A stretch of 64,000 bases of DNA from Alphaproteobacteria bacterium (GTDB lineage Bacteria > Pseudomonadota > Alphaproteobacteria > Micropepsales > Micropepsaceae), in the NCBI GenBank assembly GCA_947474565.1, contig CANJIS010000004.1, forward strand, positions 80,315-144,314, given 5' to 3'. Below the pieces are notes generated by a model that was given only the letters and a program-made list of their open reading frames with translations, was not told where the DNA came from and did no database searches. This document shows, piece after piece, positions 29,786 to 38,512 of the stretch (the stretch's first letter is position 1; each line of letters opens with the position of its first letter). The translations under genes and the position numbers were made by a program.

Positions 29786-30625
29786 CTATTCCCGGGACAG
29801 GTCCTGCCGCTGGAAAAAGACCGTCGCCAAGACCCCCAGAACCGCAACCCAAAGAACCAGAATGAGGCTTGTGACAAGCACCGTGGCGGGGTGGGCAAAG
29901 ACGCCAGGGCCGATTTGCTGGCCTGCCGCCCAGGTCCGGAACAGATAAGCCGACATGACGGGAAGGGTGAGGAAATCGCGCAGCGGCGCTTCCCAAGGGT
30001 GGGCAATGCCCATGCCGATGGCCTGGACGATGACAAGAAAAATTCCCGCCAGGGCGGCAGCCATCTGGGTGCGGGTGATGGTGACGATCAGGGCGACGAA
30101 GGCGCCCAGCAACATCAATTCCGCCAATGACCCCACAAACACGCCCGTCGCGCCCGGGACTGCGATGGCCAGGCTGGGGGAAAATCCGTTCAGCAGGACG
30201 CTGTAAACAGCGTTGGCCGCTCCGAAAATGCCAAAGGCCAGAATGAAGCCGGCCGCAGCCAGGGTGAATATGGCGAATTTTGCCAGCAACAGATTGGTGC
30301 GGCTGTTGCGCGGCACCACAAGCCGCCAGCTTTCCCAGCGATATTCGCCGGAAAACAGGGCGGCGGCTCCGGCAATGATGAAAATCTCGAAGAAGAAAGA
30401 TGTGGAAGAGAACAGTCCCTGCAGGAACTGCTGACCCGCATCGATGCGTGCGCCCCCGCCGGCGGCCAGATGCAGCCCCGTGCCGGAATAGCGAAGGAAG
30501 AGGTAGGTTTCCGAGGCAAGGTTGAACAGAAAACTGCCCAGAGGCGCGGCGCAGAAACCCCAGAACAGAAGGCCGCGATTGCGCAGCAGCTTATAGCCTT
30601 CGGCAGCGATGGCATCAGCGAGCAT
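29786..30625 (-). CDS. ABC-2 type transporter permease
   Basis: This 279-residue protein has six hydrophobic segments. The N-terminus MLADAIAAEGYKLLRNRGLLFWGF and the core GEYRWESWRLVVPRNSRTNLLLAKF are typical of ABC-2 permeases of the NatB/bacitracin-export sort; the second segment is where the ATPase contacts. It overlaps the ATPase gene by 11 bases. The pair lies between dnaA and dnaN. The substrate is unknown. Confidence 0.85.
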   Translation of the reverse strand: MLADAIAAEGYKLLRNRGLLFWGFCAAPLGSFLFNLASETYLFLRYSGTGLHLAAGGGARIDAGQQFLQGLFSSTSFFFEIFIIAGAAALFSGEYRWESWRLVVPRNSRTNLLLAKFAIFTLAAAGFILAFGIFGAANAVYSVLLNGFSPSLAIAVPGATGVFVGSLAELMLLGAFVALIVTITRTQMAAALAGIFLVIVQAIGMGIAHPWEAPLRDFLTLPVMSAYLFRTWAAGQQIGPGVFAHPATVLVTSLILVLWVAVLGVLATVFFQRQDLSRE

Positions 30626-31478
30626 CCGTCGTCCCCGTCTGTTCCATGTAATATTGTTCCAGCCCGCCGCCGACCCAGCGCGCCTCCACGATATCGATGC
30701 CGTTGCCGATCAAGCTGCGCAGCAATTGGGGCGCTTCGGCTCTGGCGATGGCGACGAAGACGCCGTCGCCATCGGCGGATCCGCGCGTTCCAAGCGTCGC
30801 CAGCAGCGCGTCCCGGGATGTGGCGGTGAGGCGCAGCCTTTCGCGGCCGGCCACCAGCTTGTCCACGCTTTCTTCGGCCACCAGTTTACCCTTGGAAAAG
30901 ATGGCGACGCGGTCGCAAACCCGCTGCACCTCGTCCAGCAGGTGGCTTGAGAGCAGAATGGTGACGCCATCGCGCTGGGCGAGATCGCGCATCAGGGTCC
31001 GCATTTCCTGGATGCCGACCGGGTCCATTCCGCTGGTGGGCTCGTCCAGGATCAAAAGCTGGGGGCGTGTGACCAGCGCGGCGGCGATGCCCAGGCGTTG
31101 CTTCATGCCGACCGAGAAGTGATGCACTCGGCGCTCTGCCGCATCCTTCAGCCCCACGCGCGCAAGCCAATAGCCGGTATCCGGCGTTTTGATCCCGCTG
31201 GTGCGCGCCAGCATCGTCAACAATTGTGCGGCGGTGAGGAATGGCGGGTAGCGCGGGGTTTCAATCATCGCGCCGATGTGACGGCGGATAACAGCGTCGG
31301 CGGGATTGCCGCCCATGAGCGACAGGCTGCCGCCGCCCGGCTTCAGCAGATCGAGGCAAAGCCGGAAGAAGGTGCTCTTGCCCGCCCCATTGGCGCCCAG
31401 GATGCCGTAGATGCCGCCCTGCGGAATGGAAAGCGACAAGCGGTCCAGCGCCGTTACCGCGCCGAACCGCTTGGTCAA
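30615..31478 (-). CDS. ABC transporter ATP-binding protein with a non-standard start
   Basis: This 287-residue ATPase has Walker A GANGAGKST, Q-loop region IGAMIETPRYPPFLTAAQLL, a degenerate signature FSVGMKQRLGIAAALV, Walker B LLILDEPTSGMD and H-loop LSSHLLDEVQ, then a C-terminal accessory part. The track start is TTG 31478. In the same frame the upstream codons give [15 protein letters not shown], and family proteins usually begin at MIEARDLTKRFG. No ATG, GTG or TTG is available there, but CTG 31505 overlaps the dnaA stop and has GGGGAG just before it. A CTG start coupled to dnaA is plausible. Confidence 0.85.
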   Translation of the reverse strand: MTKRFGAVTALDRLSLSIPQGGIYGILGANGAGKSTFFRLCLDLLKPGGGSLSLMGGNPADAVIRRHIGAMIETPRYPPFLTAAQLLTMLARTSGIKTPDTGYWLARVGLKDAAERRVHHFSVGMKQRLGIAAALVTRPQLLILDEPTSGMDPVGIQEMRTLMRDLAQRDGVTILLSSHLLDEVQRVCDRVAIFSKGKLVAEESVDKLVAGRERLRLTATSRDALLATLGTRGSADGDGVFVAIARAEAPQLLRSLIGNGIDIVEARWVGGGLEQYYMEQTGTTDAR

Positions 31479-31501
31479 GTCACGCGCCTCGATGAGCGCT
31501 G

Positions 31502-32932
31502 TCAGAGTTCTCCCCGCCGTTGCAGCATCTGGCTGAGGAAGTCGACTTCCTGGCGGAACATGGGATCCTCGTCGATCAGGGCTTCGATGCGGCGGCAGGC
31601 ATGCAGCACCGTGGTGTGATCGCGGCCGCCGAAGCGCCGTCCGATTTCCGGCAGTGAGCGGCTGGTGAGCTTGCGGGCCAGATACATCGCCACCTGGCGG
31701 GGGCGGGCGACCCGGCGGGCGCGCTGCGGCGAATGAAAGTCTTTCACTTCCAGTTTGTAGAACTCCGCCGTCTTGCGCTGGATATCTTCAATCGAGGTCT
31801 TGGCGCCGGGGCTGGTGCGCAGGCCCACCGCTTCCTCGGCGGTTTCCATGGTCACCGGCTTCTTGGTCAGGTCGGCATAGGTCGCCAGCTTGGTGAAGAC
31901 GCCGATCAGTTCACGCGGGGACGCATCATCCAGTTCGGCAAGGCGTTCCAGCACGGCTTCCGGCAGCACCACGTCAGGCTTGTGGCGGGTAAACTCCGCC
32001 GCCCGCGCCTTGACGATGGCCAGGCGCGTGTCGCGATCCGGCTTGTCCAAGCCCAGGCAAAGCCCGCCAGCCAACCGCGATTTGACGTCGGCGCCCAGGC
32101 CTTCCAGCGCTTGCGGGGCGCGGTCGGCCGCGATCACCACCCGGCGGCGCAGATCGGCGAAAGCATTGACGGTGTAAAGGAACTCCGACGCCGTGGCGGT
32201 GGAGCGGCAGATATGCTGCAGATCGTCGATCAGCAGCACTTCGGCGGTGCGCAGCTCTTCCTTGAAGGCCAGCGTGTCCTTGCGATAGAGCGCGCCCAGG
32301 AAGTGGCGCATGAAATCTTCGGCGCGCAGGAACAGCGTACGCTTGCCGCGCTTGCGGAATTCCAGGGCAGCAGCGTTCAGCAGATGGGTTTTGCCGAAGC
32401 CGAAGCCGCCATGAATGTAGAGAAGCGGAATATCGCTGTGCTGGCCTTCCGCGAAGGCCTTGGCGGCGCCATGGCCGAACGCGTTGGCGGCGCCGGGAAT
32501 GAAGCTTTCAAAGGTCTGCTGGGGATGCAGCATCCGCGTCCACAGGCCCTTGGCGCTGTCTTCTTCGCGGCCACCTGCCGGCGGCGGAAGATAGGAGATA
32601 TTGCTGGCGGGCATGTCCGCAGGCTCGCGGGCGATGAAGGCATTGCCCCCGATGCTGGGCGCGGCCATCACAATGGCCAGCGAAACCGGTTCAGCGCCTT
32701 CGGCGCGGAAAGCGCGCTCAATGCGGGCGACATAATGGTTGGCGACCCAGTTGCGCACGAAAGGCTTGCTGGCGCCGATCTTCAATTCGTCGCTGTCGCA
32801 GGATTCCAGGCTCAGCGGTCCGATCCAGGCTTCGAACACCGGATCGCCCAACTCGCGCCGCAGCCGGTCACGCACTGCACTCCAAGCTGCTGGCCAGTCC
32901 GGTCGCATCGGCTTTCCCGTCAAATGTCCCAT
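31502..32932 (-). CDS. dnaA: Chromosomal replication initiator protein DnaA
   Basis: The 476-residue protein has an N-terminal domain ([24 protein letters not shown]), a variable linker, and the AAA+ core: Walker [18 protein letters not shown], Walker [12 protein letters not shown], and sensor region [21 protein letters not shown]. The C-terminal DNA-binding domain reads [36 protein letters not shown]. DnaA-ATP melts the origin. MRPDWPAAW, eight codons in, is an alternative start. Unusually, an ABC pair separates it from dnaN. Confidence 0.97.
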   Translation of the reverse strand: MGHLTGKPMRPDWPAAWSAVRDRLRRELGDPVFEAWIGPLSLESCDSDELKIGASKPFVRNWVANHYVARIERAFRAEGAEPVSLAIVMAAPSIGGNAFIAREPADMPASNISYLPPPAGGREEDSAKGLWTRMLHPQQTFESFIPGAANAFGHGAAKAFAEGQHSDIPLLYIHGGFGFGKTHLLNAAALEFRKRGKRTLFLRAEDFMRHFLGALYRKDTLAFKEELRTAEVLLIDDLQHICRSTATASEFLYTVNAFADLRRRVVIAADRAPQALEGLGADVKSRLAGGLCLGLDKPDRDTRLAIVKARAAEFTRHKPDVVLPEAVLERLAELDDASPRELIGVFTKLATYADLTKKPVTMETAEEAVGLRTSPGAKTSIEDIQRKTAEFYKLEVKDFHSPQRARRVARPRQVAMYLARKLTSRSLPEIGRRFGGRDHTTVLHACRRIEALIDEDPMFRQEVDFLSQMLQRRGEL

Positions 32933-33031
32933 CGTCGTCTACCCAATTTTTAAGGCCCGTCACGCGGCGCCTTTTGTTTTTGCAAAGCGCTTTTTGCGCC
33001 CTTTACTCAGTACGGTACCGGCTGTGTTGCC

Positions 33032-33481
33032 CTATGATTGCTTCCAGGGAAGCCACTCCGCCTTCCAGCCGCTGCTTGTGCCGCGGTGACGCTCGGCATC
33101 GAGATTGCCTTCGAAGCCGTCACCGATGTTGAACGCTTTCTGATAACCAGCCCGGGTCATGGCCATGGCGGCGCCACGCGAGCGCGCCCCCGAGCGGCAC
33201 AGGAACAGCACAGGTGTGTCCTTGTCCGCGCCTGACGCCGTCAGCGCATTGGAGACTTCGGACACGAAATCGGGATTGGGCGCGCCGGACGGAAAATCCT
33301 GCCATTGAATGCAATGCACCCGCCGGCCCAGGCTTTCGACATCGGGCAGGCCGACAAAGTTCCATTCTGCCTGGGTGCGCACGTCCACCAACTGCACCTT
33401 GGGATCCTGGGCAAGCATCTCCCAGGCTTCGGCGGACCCAACATCGCCGGCGTAATCAGGAGTGGAGGAGGAAGGAGACAT
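33032..33481 (-). CDS. Rhodanese-like sulfurtransferase domain protein
   Basis: The protein is 149 residues from MSPSSSTPDYAGDVGSAEAWEML. A TTG 18 bases earlier is the track start, but ATG 33481 is more likely. It is a single rhodanese domain: VQLVDVRTQAEWNFVGLPD and the active-site loop PVLFLCRSGARSRGAAM with the catalytic Cys, then AGYQKAFNIGDGFEGNLD. It can carry a persulfide sulfur. It lies between dnaA and the AT-rich island on the same strand. The partner is unknown. Confidence 0.9.
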   Translation of the reverse strand: MSPSSSTPDYAGDVGSAEAWEMLAQDPKVQLVDVRTQAEWNFVGLPDVESLGRRVHCIQWQDFPSGAPNPDFVSEVSNALTASGADKDTPVLFLCRSGARSRGAAMAMTRAGYQKAFNIGDGFEGNLDAERHRGTSSGWKAEWLPWKQS

Positions 33482-33504
33482 GCAGCGCTCTGAAGACAAT
33501 TCAT

Positions 33505-33873
33505 AGATGCCGGGCTTTCGCCCAACATAAAAACATCAAAATAGAAGTATTTAGGATTCTATTGACTTGGAAAAATAGCTTTAAAGCAGAAATTACCCGC
33601 CGAATATTATTGTTTTACTACAACTTTGCTTCGGAATTTCTTCAAGCCCCGCCCGTCGTTGGTTAAGATACGATCAAGCCACGGCGTCAGACAAGAGAAC
33701 AAATGCTGATTCGGGATATTTTTTCATTTTTGTTACCGCGGCTAAGCGATTGTGACGTATACGGAAAATAACATTTTTCCGGCTCTTTTCGCCGAATCAG
33801 TCACTTAGCGTACATATTCGCTCTGCGTGCAGTGCGGAAACGTCATAAACAAATAAAATCTGCACACGGACAA
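33505..33873. other. AT-rich non-coding island beside dnaA (candidate origin or regulatory region)
   Basis: This is the only gene gap above 300 bases (33482-33944). By hand count, 33541-33880 is about 40% G+C, against clearly GC-rich flanks. It lies between the rhodanese-dnaA genes and rpsT. It contains homopolymer-rich stretches (AATATTATTGTTTTA, ATATTTTTTCATTTTTG), and TTAAGATACGATCAA at 33663-33677, one base off the CtrA pattern TTAA-N7-TTAA. I found no clear DnaA box (TTATNCACA) on either strand. No convincing ORF was seen. Confidence 0.35.
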
Positions 33874-33874
33874 T

Positions 33875-33905
33875 AAAAAAGGCCCGAATTTAAGGCTTCG
33901 GGCCC
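33875..33905 (-). terminator. Intrinsic terminator of rpsT
   Basis: On the minus strand GGGCCCGAA, an 8-base loop, and TTCGGGCC are followed by TTTTTT. It lies 40 bases after the rpsT stop and is a textbook rho-independent terminator. Confidence 0.92.
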
Positions 33906-33944
33906 TTCTAGACTTGAATCCGCAAGGGGATTCAGCGGCTTCGG

Positions 33945-34211
33945 TTATTTCGGCAGTTTTGCGACCCGCTTGGTCAGGCGCGAAACCTTCCGCGAGGCGG
34001 TGTTCTTGTGCAGGATTCCCTTGGAAACCCCGCGCATGATCTCAGGCTCAGCGGCCTTCAGAGCGGCCAGGGCGGCCTTGGGGTCACCCTTCAGGATCGC
34101 TTCTTCCACCTTGCGGATGAAGCCGCGAACGCGGGTTTTGCGCGAGGCATTGATCGCACTGCGCTTGGCCGTGGTGCGGACGCGCTTGCGGGAGGAGGCG
34201 ATATTGGGCAT
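33945..34211 (-). CDS. rpsT: 30S ribosomal protein S20
   Basis: This 88-residue basic protein matches S20 along its whole length: [25 protein letters not shown] at the start, then [25 protein letters not shown] and [20 protein letters not shown]20 binds 16S rRNA early in 30S assembly. It is a single-gene unit with its own terminator. Its place near dnaA and mutM is a familiar alphaproteobacterial arrangement. Confidence 0.97.
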   Translation of the reverse strand: MPNIASSRKRVRTTAKRSAINASRKTRVRGFIRKVEEAILKGDPKAALAALKAAEPEIMRGVSKGILHKNTASRKVSRLTKRVAKLPK

Positions 34212-34352
34212 CGGAAACCTTGTATTTTTGGCCGGAAAGAGGCGGGCATATACCCCTCAGAAGGCCCGAGGTCAATAAATCTGCCCGCTTTTGACAGGTC
34301 TTGGCCGCGGGGACATCCTTAGCCACCAAACCACGGCAAATGGGGGAAAATC

Positions 34353-35342
34353 ATGAAAAGGCATCTGGCAGCTTTACTGATGATGACGGCGGGTCTGGGT
34401 CTGGTCGGCGCGGATGCGGCGCCCAACGATGTCGATAGTCATATCGCGGCGGCCCAAAAGGCGGCAGGAACCGATTTTGCCGGCACCATGAGCCGCCTCT
34501 GCATTCAACCCGCCAATGGCGCCGATGCGGAAGCCTCTGCGCGCAATGCGCGCGGCGCGGCCCCGCGCCCCCGGGTCATTCCCCCGCGCGCCGAGTGGTA
34601 TGCCGAGCCCGCGCAGGTGTTCGACAATCTCTATTGGGTCGGCACCAAGGTTCACTCCGCCTGGGCGATCAAGACGTCAGCCGGCCTCATCATCGTCGAC
34701 ACGCTCTATAATTATGCGGTCGAGCCGGAGATCGTGGACGGTCTCAAAAAACTGAATCTGGATCCCGCCAGCATCAAATACGTGATCATCACCCACGGCC
34801 ATGGCGATCATGACGAAGGCGCCAAGTTGCTGCAGGACCGTTATGGCGCGAAGGTCGTCATGGGCGCTCCCGACTGGGATCTGGTCGCCAAAGCCACGAC
34901 CATGGCCGGCGGCATTCCCAAAAAGGATATCTCGGTGGCCGCAGACCAGAAGCTCACTTTGGGCGACGAGACGGTCAGCATCATCACCACGCCGGGACAT
35001 ACGCCGGGCACGCTGTCGGTGATTTTCCCGGTCAAGGATCACGGCAAGACGCTGACCGTGGCCTATAACGGCGGCACCGCGTTCAACTTCCCCCGCGAAC
35101 CGGCGCGGTTCGATATCTACATCAACTCCCAGAAGAAGTTTCAGAAGGCGGTGGCCGCGGCCGGCGCCACCATACTGATGACCAACCATTCGGAATTCGA
35201 TCAGGCCTATGTGAGAGGCCGCTTTGCCCGCAAACCGGGCGAAGACAGTCCCTTTGTGATCGGCGCCGCCAAAGTACAGAACTATTTCACCGTCGCCAGT
35301 GAATGCGCCGAAGCCTTGAAGCTGAAGATCAAGGGATCGTAA
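34353..35342 (+). CDS. Secreted metallo-beta-lactamase-fold hydrolase, B3-like
   Basis: This 329-residue protein has an N-terminal signal peptide (MKRHLAALLMMTAGLGLVGADA). After about 85 residues the MBL fold begins (VFDNLYWVGTKVHSAWAI). Metal motifs are THGHGDHDEG (HxHxDH), TTPGHTPGT and the late His in MTNHSEFD. The lack of a B1 cysteine and the ligand order fit subclass B3 or related periplasmic hydrolases. Beta-lactam hydrolysis is not shown. It lies between rpsT and mutM, with its stop directly abutting the convergent mutM stop. Confidence 0.85.
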   Translation: MKRHLAALLMMTAGLGLVGADAAPNDVDSHIAAAQKAAGTDFAGTMSRLCIQPANGADAEASARNARGAAPRPRVIPPRAEWYAEPAQVFDNLYWVGTKVHSAWAIKTSAGLIIVDTLYNYAVEPEIVDGLKKLNLDPASIKYVIITHGHGDHDEGAKLLQDRYGAKVVMGAPDWDLVAKATTMAGGIPKKDISVAADQKLTLGDETVSIITTPGHTPGTLSVIFPVKDHGKTLTVAYNGGTAFNFPREPARFDIYINSQKKFQKAVAAAGATILMTNHSEFDQAYVRGRFARKPGEDSPFVIGAAKVQNYFTVASECAEALKLKIKGS

Positions 35343-36218
35343 TCACTTTTGGCAGGCGGGGCAGTAGAAGGTCGAACGTCCCGCCTGCACGATCCTTTTG
35401 ATCGTGCCACGGCCATTCTTGCCTTTGCACGGTTTGCCTTCACGGCCATAGACCAGAAAGTGATGCTGGAAATTGCCCGGATCGCCCGTGGCCTGGGCGT
35501 GATCGCGCAAGGTGGAGCCGCCTGCCGCGATGGCATCCTTCAGAACTTTCTTGATCGCTGTCACCAGCGGCTTGATGCGATCCAGGGTAACGCTGCCTGC
35601 CAGGCGTTTGGGCGAAATGCCGGCGCGGAATAACGCTTCGCACACATAGATATTTCCCAACCCCGCGACCACGCGTTGATCGAGCAGGGCGGATTTGATC
35701 GGCGTCTTCTTGCCCGACAACGCTTCCGCCAGATAGCGGGCGTTGAAGCCCTCCGACAGCGGCTCGGTCCCCATGCCGGCAAACATCTTGTCTTTTTCCA
35801 GGGCGTCGGTGGCGATCAGGGTCATGAGCCCGAAGCGGCGATGATCGTTGAAAATGATGCGGGCCGGGGCATCGGTCTCGAACACCACATGATCATGCTT
35901 GCCTTCCCCGGCACTGGCGGGGGCCACGTCATAGACATAGTTACCCAGCTTGCGCGGCTTGCCTTCAGAATAAACGCTCATGCGGCCGGACATGCCCAGA
36001 TGGATCACCAGCGTCTCGCCGCTATCGAGTGCCGCCAGCAGATATTTGGCCCGGCGGGTGAGCGCCTTAACCGTGCGGCCGGTCAGCCGTTCGGCGAAGT
36101 GCGGCGGGAAGGGCACACGCAGGTCGCCCCGACGGGTGCGGGCCTGGGTGATGACACGGCCCTCCAGCACGGGCTCCAGTCCCAGGCGGACGGTTTCGAC
36201 TTCGGGCAGTTCGGGCAT
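35343..36218 (-). CDS. mutM: Formamidopyrimidine-DNA glycosylase (Fpg/MutM) with one zinc-finger Cys missing
   Basis: The protein is 291 residues from MPELPEVETVRLGLEP; mature Fpg needs Pro2 and Glu3 at the catalytic end, so the track start (34 residues earlier) is wrong. Other motifs: LGMSGRM, the helix-two-turn-helix region (QRVVAGLGNIYVCEALFRAGI), and the C-terminal finger. That finger reads EGKPCKGKNGRGTIKR...FYCPACQK, so three of the four zinc Cys are visible and the second is absent. The enzyme excises 8-oxoguanine. It is divergent from ubiE across 46 bases. Confidence 0.95.
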   Translation of the reverse strand: MPELPEVETVRLGLEPVLEGRVITQARTRRGDLRVPFPPHFAERLTGRTVKALTRRAKYLLAALDSGETLVIHLGMSGRMSVYSEGKPRKLGNYVYDVAPASAGEGKHDHVVFETDAPARIIFNDHRRFGLMTLIATDALEKDKMFAGMGTEPLSEGFNARYLAEALSGKKTPIKSALLDQRVVAGLGNIYVCEALFRAGISPKRLAGSVTLDRIKPLVTAIKKVLKDAIAAGGSTLRDHAQATGDPGNFQHHFLVYGREGKPCKGKNGRGTIKRIVQAGRSTFYCPACQK

Positions 36219-36264
36219 AACGGATTGGTAGCCCATGGCTGCCCCAGCCGCTATGCTGCGGTGC

Positions 36265-37020
36265 ATGAGCGAACAGAAAACCGCCAGTTTCGGTTTCCGC
36301 GAAGTACCGGAGGCCGACAAGGAAGGACTTGTGCGCGAGGTCTTTTCCTCGGTGGCGGCACGCTATGACCTGATGAACGACCTGATGAGCGCAGGCGTCC
36401 ACCGCATCTGGAAGGATGCCATGGTGGAATGGCTCAATCCCCAGCCTGGCTGGCGCACCCTGGATGTGGCCGGCGGCACTGGCGACATCGCCTTCCGCAT
36501 CGCCGACATGGCGCGAGCGAGTGGCGGGGAAGCGGACATCACAGTCTGCGATATCAACGCCGCCATGCTGGGCGAGGGCAAGCGCCGCGCCGAAGAGAAA
36601 AACGAGCGCGCCATCAGCTGGGTCTGCGGCGATGCCGAGAAGCTGCCGGTGCCCGACGCCTATTTCGACGCCTATACCATCGCCTTCGGCATCCGCAACG
36701 TTACCCATATCGAGGCGGCGCTGCGTGAAGCGCGCCGGGTGTTGAAACCGGGTGGGCGCTTTCTTTGCCTGGAATTTTCCAAGGTCACTGTGCCGGGTAT
36801 GGACACGATCTACGATGCTTATTCCTTCAAGCTGTTGCCCAAGATCGGCGGCATGGTGGCAGGCGATGAGCAATCCTATCGCTATCTCGCCGAAAGTATC
36901 CGCCGCTTCCCGGCGCAGGAGGCTTTCGCCGCCATGATTGCCGAGGCTGGTCTGTCACAGGTGAAGGTCCGCAATCTCTCCGGCGGCATCGCCGCCATGC
37001 ATTCGGCTTGGCGGATTTAA
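36265..37020 (+). CDS. ubiE: Ubiquinone/menaquinone biosynthesis C-methyltransferase UbiE
   Basis: The protein is 251 residues from [14 protein letters not shown]; the track start adds ten residues. The family signature is [21 protein letters not shown] motif [17 protein letters not shown], and the later [34 protein letters not shown]. It methylates the benzoquinol ring in ubiquinone synthesis. ubiB follows after one base, so the two form an operon. Confidence 0.96.
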   Translation: MSEQKTASFGFREVPEADKEGLVREVFSSVAARYDLMNDLMSAGVHRIWKDAMVEWLNPQPGWRTLDVAGGTGDIAFRIADMARASGGEADITVCDINAAMLGEGKRRAEEKNERAISWVCGDAEKLPVPDAYFDAYTIAFGIRNVTHIEAALREARRVLKPGGRFLCLEFSKVTVPGMDTIYDAYSFKLLPKIGGMVAGDEQSYRYLAESIRRFPAQEAFAAMIAEAGLSQVKVRNLSGGIAAMHSAWRI

Positions 37021-37021
37021 G

Positions 37022-38512
37022 ATGAGCCTGTTGTCCAGCCTGGGCCGTTTGTGGCCGGCCGCACGCGTGGTGACGACGGGCCTGAAAGTTCGCCGGGGCC
37101 TGGCGCCGCCATCACGTCTGGCGCAAATGCTGGAACAGGGGGGGGCTGCTTACATCAAGCTGGGTCAGATGCTGGCAACCCGTCCTGATATTGCCGGCGA
37201 AGATGTCGCCACGGCGCTGGAACATCTGCAGGACCGGCTGGCGCCATTTCCGGATGCCGCGGCGCGCAAAGTGATCGAACGGGAATTCGGCAAATCCGTT
37301 GAAAGCCTGTTCCCGGTTTTCGGCGCGCCGGTTGCCGCCGCTTCTATCGCCCAGGTGCATCGCGCCACCACCGGCGAGGGTGTTGATGTTGCCGTAAAGG
37401 TTCTGCGTCCCGGCATCGAAGGTGAATTTTCCCGCGACTTGAAGGCACTGGCGCTGTTCGCCCGCGCGGCTGAGAATTTTTCCGCGGAAGCGCGCCGTTT
37501 GCGCATGGTGGCGCTGGTGCAGACTTTGGCCGCTTCGGTGGCGCTGGAGCTGGATCTGCGGATGGAAGCGGCAGCGGCGTCAGAACTTTACGACCGCACC
37601 CGTTCCGACACCGAATTTCGGGTGCCGCATGTCGATTGGCGCCGCACCTCGGCCCGGGTTCTGACCAGCGAATGGATTGACGGCACGCCGATCCGCGATG
37701 CGGCTGCCTTGCGCGCTGCCGGGCATGATCCGAAAAAAGTGGCGGTGACCCTTGTCCGCTCTTTCCTCACCCAGGCGCTGCGCGATGGATTTTTCCATGC
37801 CGACATGCATCCGGGAAATCTGTTTGTGGATGGTCAGGGCCGTCTGGTGGCGGTGGATTTCGGCATTATGGGCCGCCTGGAACAGCCGATGCGCCGCTTC
37901 ATGGCGGAAACGCTGATGGGTTTCCTGGCGCGCGATTACCGCCGGGTGGCGCAAATTCACTACGACGTGGCGTTCGTGCCGCCGCATCATGACGTGGAAA
38001 CCTTCGCCCAGGCGCTGCGCGCCATCGGCGAGCCGATCTTCGGCAAAAGCGCCCGCGATGTTTCCATGGCGCGGCTGTTGGGCCAGCTCTTCGAAACCAC
38101 CCGCCGCTTCGACATGCAGGCCCAGCCGCAATTGGTTCTGCTGCAAAAGACCATGGTGGTGGTGGAAGGCGTGGCGCGCGGCCTCGATCCCGACTTCGAC
38201 ATCTGGGAAGCCTCGCGTCCGGTGGCCGAACGCTGGGTCGCCGACCATCTGGGGCCCGAAGCGCGGCTGGCGCGCGCCGCCGAAGGCTTCTCGGCCTTGG
38301 GCAAGCTGGCGCAGGATCTGCCGCAGCTGGTGCGGAACGCGGAAGAACTATCCCAGATGGTGGCGGAAGGCGGCGTGCGTCTGCATCCCGATACCGCGCG
38401 TGAGATTGCCCGTGAACAGGATCGCCGCAATCGTCCGCTTTGGATTGCCGTCATCGCCTTATTGGCGATGATCGCGGTCGGCTTACTGCTCCACCGCAAT
38501 GGGGCGTTTTGA
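37022..38512 (+). CDS. ubiB: UbiB, ABC1/ADCK-family atypical kinase for ubiquinone synthesis
   Basis: This 496-residue protein has the ABC1/UbiB features: the KxGQ motif AYIKLGQMLATRPD, the alanine-rich loop APVAAASIAQVHRA in place of a P-loop, VAVKVLRPGI with the catalytic Lys, FFHADMHPGNLFVD and VAVDFGIMGRL. Two hydrophobic stretches near the C-terminus (LWIAVIALLAMIAVGLLL) anchor it to the inner membrane. It supports ubiquinone head-group modification and transport. It is coupled to ubiE, and its end overlaps the convergent MATE gene by 30 bases. Confidence 0.95.
   Translation: MSLLSSLGRLWPAARVVTTGLKVRRGLAPPSRLAQMLEQGGAAYIKLGQMLATRPDIAGEDVATALEHLQDRLAPFPDAAARKVIEREFGKSVESLFPVFGAPVAAASIAQVHRATTGEGVDVAVKVLRPGIEGEFSRDLKALALFARAAENFSAEARRLRMVALVQTLAASVALELDLRMEAAAASELYDRTRSDTEFRVPHVDWRRTSARVLTSEWIDGTPIRDAAALRAAGHDPKKVAVTLVRSFLTQALRDGFFHADMHPGNLFVDGQGRLVAVDFGIMGRLEQPMRRFMAETLMGFLARDYRRVAQIHYDVAFVPPHHDVETFAQALRAIGEPIFGKSARDVSMARLLGQLFETTRRFDMQAQPQLVLLQKTMVVVEGVARGLDPDFDIWEASRPVAERWVADHLGPEARLARAAEGFSALGKLAQDLPQLVRNAEELSQMVAEGGVRLHPDTAREIAREQDRRNRPLWIAVIALLAMIAVGLLLHRNGAF

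Noticed and set aside
33505-33873. Calling the AT-rich island oriC outright
   Set aside because: No DnaA boxes were found by eye, and many alphaproteobacterial origins lie near hemE; kept only as a candidate.
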